From the NCBI RefSeq assembly GCF_958298935.1, contig NC_084942.1, forward strand, positions 1,123,501 through 1,187,500: DNA of 64,000 nt, in the 5' to 3' direction. Origin of the DNA: Phragmites australis. Its lineage: Eukaryota > Streptophyta > Magnoliopsida > Poales > Poaceae. The position numbers and the translations under genes were made by a program. Positions 59,286 through 64,000 of the stretch are shown piece after piece (position 1 is the first letter of the stretch; each line of letters starts with the position of its first letter). The notes beneath the pieces are model-generated. The model did no database searches and had not been told where the DNA came from. It worked only from the letters and a program-made list of their open reading frames with translations.

Positions 59286-59297
59286 CCTTTTATATAC
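59286..59297 (-). promoter_or_regulatory. TATA box of the CACTA gene
   Basis: GTATATAAAAGG on the minus strand, just inside the right subterminal repeats and about 240 bp before the first ATG. Confidence 0.5.
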
Positions 59298-59510
59298 ATT
59301 ACATTTATTAGTGCCGACTCATGATTATCAGCCAGCACTGAAGTATCAGTCTCAGCTTATTCTAGGAGCCAGTACTGATACTCAGTATCAGTGCCAGTTC
59401 AACTCGGCTCAATCATTGATCAAGTGTGGGAACTTATAAACCGGTATTGATACTTCATCAGTACCAATTCTATCCTAGCCGGCACTCATAATCAAAGGAC
59501 ATAATTTCAA

Positions 59511-59511
59511 C

Positions 59512-59541
<30 letters not shown>
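59511..59541. repeat. Microsatellite (TA)n(CA)n
   Basis: A TA run directly followed by a CA run immediately outside the CACTA right-hand repeats. Confidence 0.9.
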
Positions 59542-59542
<1 letters not shown>

Positions 59543-61085
59543 TATCATGCTTTGCAGTCGAGGAATATAAACAACTGCAAGAGAGAAGATATATCTCACT
59601 TCCTTTACCTCATAATCCAGAGAAAACATCAACTCTTCAGAAGGCAGAAAGTAAGTCGCATACTCACATTTAATTTAATAAATTATTAAGTAAATGTAGC
59701 AATTAAAAGATGGAGGTAACCAAATAATAAGTTAAAGCGTAGTCATCCGTTATATTCACTTGCCTTCACCGATGATGAAGACAAAAATTATATGCGTCTC
59801 GAAGTGGCACCACCTGAACAAGTGCATGAATTAGCACCAAAACACCGTAACAATAAAAAAAACAAAATAAGACACACTCCTATGCCTAAAAACCTTGCAA
59901 ACACGAAAATCGTGGTCTATGGAAAGACATCTACCACTTAGCTTGCAAGACTTCAGCAAGAACTTCATCTAACAAGGTCGAAGACCGAAGTACCAAACAC
60001 CATGGGAACTAACTTTCGATGGATGACAACATCGTTTTATCAATTACTCCTAAATCACTCATCCAAATCAAACAAGACTAGCTCCATCGGAAAGACAATG
60101 ACTAGATCTACAGCTTCCTTTTTAGCTTATGGTCGCATTCGACTCCAATTAAATCTCAATTTCCAATTAATCACTGCACAATAAATGGATCATTAAAACA
60201 CTAATCCGATGCCGGAATCGATCATCCCCACACATCTACAAGTATCTAAGGACTAATTAGAAGTCACCTTTGCGGCGAGGAAGTTGAATCGACGACGGTC
60301 GGTTATTCCCGCGAAAACCCCTCCTCTTTTCTTCTTCTTCTTCCTCCTCCTCCTCCTCTTATTCTTTCTTTCTTCTTTCTTTCTTCCTGGTGTCGGTTGG
60401 CTCCTATCTACCCCCACCCGCCCTCCTACTCTCCCCCCGCCCTCTGCTCCCAGCCACTGGGCCCTCTGCCCGACCTCCCCCAAAATCGGCCTCACGCGCC
60501 AGCGACAGCTGGCCACGGTGCCAGGCGGGCAGCACGGCGTGGGGAGAGTACGGCAGGGCGGCGAGCTGTTGCAAGCGGCCAGCGGTGCAGGGTGACGGCT
60601 GCAGCCAGGGTGGCGGTGGAGGGCGGGGCGACGGCGGCGGTGACTCCTAGAGTTTGGTTGGCAGCGGATGAGGTGAGGCTGTCGAGTGGAAACCGTCGGG
60701 CGGGGGAGGGGGGAGGTTTGAGCAAAAGCAGAAAGATAGACAATGACCGATTATCATATTTTAACGAGGCCCTTAGATATGTTCAGTAAATTCTGACTAA
60801 ATAATTAAGCACTCACAAAATCACGCACAAGGAGAGTTCAAAGTCGTGATCATCTTACGGCCATTAATTGAGAATTAGGCGCATGAAAAGACAACTTTGC
60901 AACTGCAAACGGGCACAGCCTTAAACAGGATAAAACACCAGTGAAAACCACTGACATACGGTATCCAGATCACTACCAGGGCAGGGCGCCAAGCACAGGA
61001 TAACAATAGCAATGTCAGACCACTATGCACAATGCATCAAGAGGTCATGGGAATACAATTTTGGACGACAAAACATGACTAAGGG
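59542..61085. other. Intergenic, GC-rich island with a pyrimidine run
   Basis: The segment 60325-60390 is a TTCTTC/CTCCTC run. The segment 60400-60700 is GC-rich with ORFs on both strands that lack known domains. It may be a leader region of a decayed transposon or a dead promoter; I cannot assign it. Confidence 0.4.
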
Positions 61086-61311
61086 CATCGTTCTTCCCTG
61101 TGGCAGGATATCAGACAGGAGAAACTTGTGAAGCAATTGCATACAGATTCCTGAAAAGAGGCTCCAATATGAACAAAACCACCATATAACGGATATGTCA
61201 TCGTTCTTCCCTGTGGCAGGATATCAAACAAGCTAACTTGTGAAGCAATTCCATACTGACTCCTGTAAAGAGGCTCCAAATTTGAACACCACCACCATAT
61301 GCCGTATCAAC
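61086..61311 (+). repeat. 113-bp tandem duplication downstream of the kinase
   Basis: CATCGTTCTTCCCTGTGGCA starts at 61086 and again at 61199. The two units stay aligned to about 61311 (GAGGCTCCAA, CACCACCATAT), with scattered substitutions and short indels. Confidence 0.9.
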
Positions 61312-61577
61312 CATCCAACCACTCTTAGTTCAGCCTTTCATTCCTACGGTTAAACCCGCCACTTTTGGCAGGGCTCATCTCAGTCAAGGATACATAAGAC
61401 CACAGTGAAAATTAGAGGGCCTTACAAGCAGCAGCATGCAGATCAAATTTACACATCAAAATGCTGGCTGAAAAGCGAAAAGAGAAACCCAAACGCACAC
61501 ATGCACCCACACCACCCATGGTTTAGACTTCGCAATATACAACTGAACCTATGCCAGCAGCAACTGAAACACCACTA
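61312..61577. other. Probable 3' UTR of the kinase
   Basis: No ORF of note is seen. The position directly after the minus-strand kinase stop fits a 3' UTR. Confidence 0.4.
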
Positions 61578-63725
61578 TCACCTAACTCTGCATGCCGGGA
61601 CAGCAGGGGAACATTTGGGGTTTGGGATGGTCCTATAGTGGACGTTGTTCCCGGTTAGCCTGCGGCAAACTCTATAGTCAGGAAGGCCAGAAGATTGACC
61701 AGCTCCATCACTTCCACCACCACCATGCAATGGCTCCAGGGTCTCGACGACGTCACTCATAAGAGGCCTTGCCTTGGGGTTCTGGCTCAAGCAGTAGTAT
61801 GCAAGGCTGCAGGCCTTGTGAGCAGCTCTGCTTGAATACTGCCCCTCCAGTTTCGGGTCGATGATTTTGAGAAGCCTCCTCTTGTCATTGAGCTTGGGGA
61901 GGGCCCAGTCAACCAGGCTCTGCTCCCTGCTGGGCCGTGACTTGTCAATTGACTTGCGCCCTGTCAGGAGCTCGAGAAGGACGACACCGAAGCTGTAGAC
62001 ATCACTTCTAGCTGTCAAGTGACCTGCACATTAGATATCTACATGAGAAGAATGAATTCACAACAAACATCACATCCTTGCATATTGGTTGGTCACAATT
62101 TTGCTACAAGATGATATTCCAGTACTGAACAAGCAGCAAACGATATCTATGTGATCTCAGTTCATGCAGTAGAAATAATACTTCTGTGACTGGGCATTTT
62201 TCTACAAAGTAATATACTCATACTGAAACAAGCAGCAAATGGTGCATATAAGATCTCAGCTCATGGAATAGAAACAGTAGTTCTGTAACTTGACAGTATT
62301 ACATCAAGAAGCCCATATCCAAACAGTCTGCAGATATCTTCTAATAATGCAGTTACCAAACAAAGTTATATAACAGGGAAAGTACCAGTCATCACATATT
62401 CAGGGGCAGCATAACCATAGGTTCCCATCACCCGAGTTGATACATGGGTCTCATCACCTTCTGGGCCAGCTTTTGCCAGGCCAAAGTCAGACAGTTTAGC
62501 AGTATAATCCTGTGGCAATGCAAATTAAAGATAAGTGTCATTATGTCAAACATAAATGTATTCCCAATGAATATGCATAAAACTGAAAAGGAGGAACAAA
62601 AGGGCATGAACAAGTAATTAACACTCAACTGAGTCCAGCAGAATATTTGAGGTCTTGAAATCTCTGTAGATGACAGGCCTTTGAGCATTGTGAAGGCAAG
62701 CAAGCCCTTTGGCAGCTCCCAGTGCAATCGACATCCTAGTAGCCCAGGGTAACGACGTAGCTGTCTCTGAGAACATAAAAAACAAGATATGTGGTCAGCA
62801 AACTTCTTTCCTCTCAAATACAAGTTCGCTATGAATGAATCTCGGGAAAAACAGTAGCAACATTACATATCATATATGGTAACATTTTTATAAATCACTC
62901 TCAGTTCTTGTTCCTGGTGGAAATTGCTAATTTTAATAAAGCATCAAGAAATGTAGCAGGTAATGATTGCAGTCCGGAATTAGAGGAGCATGAAAAAAAT
63001 ACTCGACAATAACATATGCAGAAGAAATTCACAGCAAGGTGATATGCTTATTTTAATATCTTCCAGCAGATTATGTTTGGATAATTGGATTTGCGCCTAA
63101 AGAAATAAGAAGAAGCCATACGTTCACACTGGTAATTTCCCTAAAAAAGTTAGTACAGAAATCAGAAAATAGATTGTAGCCAGGTAGTTTCCACCTATAA
63201 TCAAGCAAAACCGGCAGTTTACCAAACAGATAATCATCGAGGATGTTGAGTTATCAGCAAGTTCAAGACTTGGATGTGTAGCCGGTTATTTTGGACAATT
63301 TTGGAAATAAAATGTAGATATTTTTTCCCAAAGATAGTGAATTAGTTTGCACTAGTTAAAGAAAGCATGCCTAACTATCTGCTCGATAGAGAAGTTTGAT
63401 CATACCAGCAATACTTGATAGAAAAACGCAACTGTAACATCCACTTTTTATCAGCTTACGGTATTCTTGTCAGTGGGCGGTGTTAGAGAAAAGAGAAGAC
63501 TATATACAAAACCTAAAAGTGATATCATAGAAACATGAGCTTGTAGACAAGCAGCAGGTGGTCATGACAAACAGGAGTAGAAGTATTACTTTGGAATAAG
63601 TGATTTTCTAGACTTCCTCGAAACATGAACTCATAGACAAGAAGCCGGTGGTCATCTTCACAGCAATATCCAATCAACTTTACCAGATTTGGATGCCTTA
63701 ACTGCCCCAGGAAATTGACCTCAGT
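61578..63725 (-). CDS. Receptor-like cytoplasmic kinase (RLCK-VII type), 5' end outside window
   Basis: Four exons in order: 63590-63725 ([20 protein letters not shown] through SLENHLFQ), 62630-62766 ([20 protein letters not shown], catalytic loop [14 protein letters not shown]), 62386-62509 ([31 protein letters not shown]) and 61578-62023 ([20 protein letters not shown] through the stop). Phases agree at each junction (1, 0, 1). The catalytic Asp in RDFK, the DFG and APE motifs and the activation-loop THVST are intact. The region is closest to plant RLCK-VII/PBL kinases (RIPK/PBL8-like), which relay signals from membrane immune receptors by Ser/Thr phosphorylation at the plasma membrane. The N-lobe start (P-loop, VAIK lysine, any N-myristoylation site) is not in the window. 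The C-terminal tail after kinase subdomain XI is about 50 residues. Confidence 0.93.
62101..62296 (+). repeat. 98-bp tandem duplication in a kinase intron
   Basis: TACTGAACAAGCAGCAAA at 62123 recurs as TACTGAAACAAGCAGCAAA at 62221; ATCTCAG(T/C)TCATG and ACTTCTGTGACT / AGTTCTGTAACT keep the same spacing. The copies are clearly diverged. Confidence 0.82.
63519..63690 (+). repeat. Tandem duplication that copied part of a kinase exon into the intron
   Basis: AAACATGAGCTTGTAGACAA at 63531 and AAACATGAACTCATAGACAA at 63621 are 90 bp apart, and similarity continues over AGCAGGTGGTCAT / AGCCGGTGGTCAT. The copy at 63621 lies in the exon ([10 protein letters not shown]). The other lies in the following intron and reads LLVYKLMF. 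Confidence 0.85.
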
Positions 63726-63847
63726 CTGATGAAGAAACAGAAGATGCATCGAACTTTTCATATTTTGGGAGCAAAACACAATACTGAAGTCATTTTTACA
63801 TTAAAAATATGCTGAAAACTATTGAAGCTGTCTGCACAAAATAACCG

Positions 63848-64000
63848 TATTTTCCTAGCAGTCATTCAAACTTGCTAATGGATTTCAAACATAATGTATC
63901 ATGTCTTTGGTCGGTAATGTTGCTTAATTCACCCAAATAGTATTTTCCTAGAAGTCAGTCACACTTGTTTATGGATTTCAAACCTAATGCATCATGTTTC
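63848..64000 (+). repeat. 93-bp tandem duplication in the first visible kinase intron
   Basis: TATTTTCCTAGCAGTCATTC at 63848 recurs as TATTTTCCTAGAAGTCAGTC at 63941, and TATGGATTTCAAAC and ATCATGT keep register to the window end. Confidence 0.85.

Larger units (their letters stand above)
56861..59490 (-). mobile_element. Degenerate CACTA transposon with Ulp1-like peptidase gene
   Basis: The left end AACTAGTACAGAAATGG (CACTA with first-base change) is followed by subterminal repeats ATCAGTGTCGG and GCGGTTTTTGAACCGG, matching the fragment at 21985. A second block of such repeats lies at 59310-59490 (ATCAGTGCCAG, GAACTTATAAACCGG), marking the right side, but the terminal CACTA bases are not found there. 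The interior holds a decayed minus-strand gene. Both sides point to one element of about 2.6 kb or a truncated longer one. Confidence 0.75.

Noticed and set aside
60253..60789. ORFs on both strands in the GC-rich island near 60.5 kb as a gene
   Set aside because: There are no conserved motifs or splice signals, and the pyrimidine run produces the long frames.

Overview
The window is nuclear DNA from a grass (Poaceae). I infer this from the dense nested transposons of grass type: SIRE/Maximus-like copia, Tekay-like chromovirus, CACTA elements carrying an Ulp1-like peptidase, Stowaway and Tourist MITEs, and L1-type LINEs. The host genes also look monocot: GC-rich exons, AT-rich introns, plant TATA boxes and plant-only gene families. 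I cannot name the species. All alignments were done by eye.

Host genes are sparse and nearly all lie on the minus strand. There are three LURP-one-related (LOR) genes: an intronless one at 389-1057 and two two-exon paralogs at 34122-35937 and 42865-44379. Two paralogous secreted 12-cysteine peptide genes, each with a signal-peptide exon and a phase-1 intron, lie at 50950-51474 and 54619-55314. A receptor-like cytoplasmic kinase (RLCK-VII type) occupies 61578-63725 and its 5' end is beyond the window. On the plus strand at 31678-33023 is a decayed FHIT-type HIT hydrolase with several disabling changes, including loss of the nucleophile histidine.

The rest is mostly transposon layers. A 1.27-kb CACTA element (3530-4801) is followed by a 5'-truncated copia element (about 6190-14396). 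A truncated LINE (about 14955-19490) follows, carrying two later insertions. One is a 1.06-kb hAT-type element with a captured BAHD acyltransferase fragment (15450-16508, perfect 8-bp target duplication). The other is a complete 2.63-kb LTR element with 227-bp LTRs, PBS, PPT and a perfect 5-bp target duplication (16829-19462). It has no recognisable gag-pol and instead carries a string of host-gene fragments: an RRM protein, a thaumatin-like protein, a UDP-glycosyltransferase, a clan-86 P450, an unidentified piece and a QRT3-like pectin-lyase-fold protein. Next come a solo LTR (19857-21199), a CACTA end, a truncated chromovirus (about 22265-29184) with another solo LTR inside its 3' LTR, a GC-rich LINE-like block split by a gypsy solo LTR (38618-40056), a reverse solo LTR between the two peptide genes (51927-53734), and a degenerate CACTA element (56861-about 59490).

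The most unusual observations are: the LTR element built of host-gene fragments; the gene-carrying hAT; tandem duplications at two unrelated insertion junctions that each copy about 30 bp of the transposon end; a recurrent class of tandem duplications with 80-115-bp units, one of which copied part of a kinase exon into an intron; and two LTR subtypes that differ by an internal array of CCGG-rich repeats.
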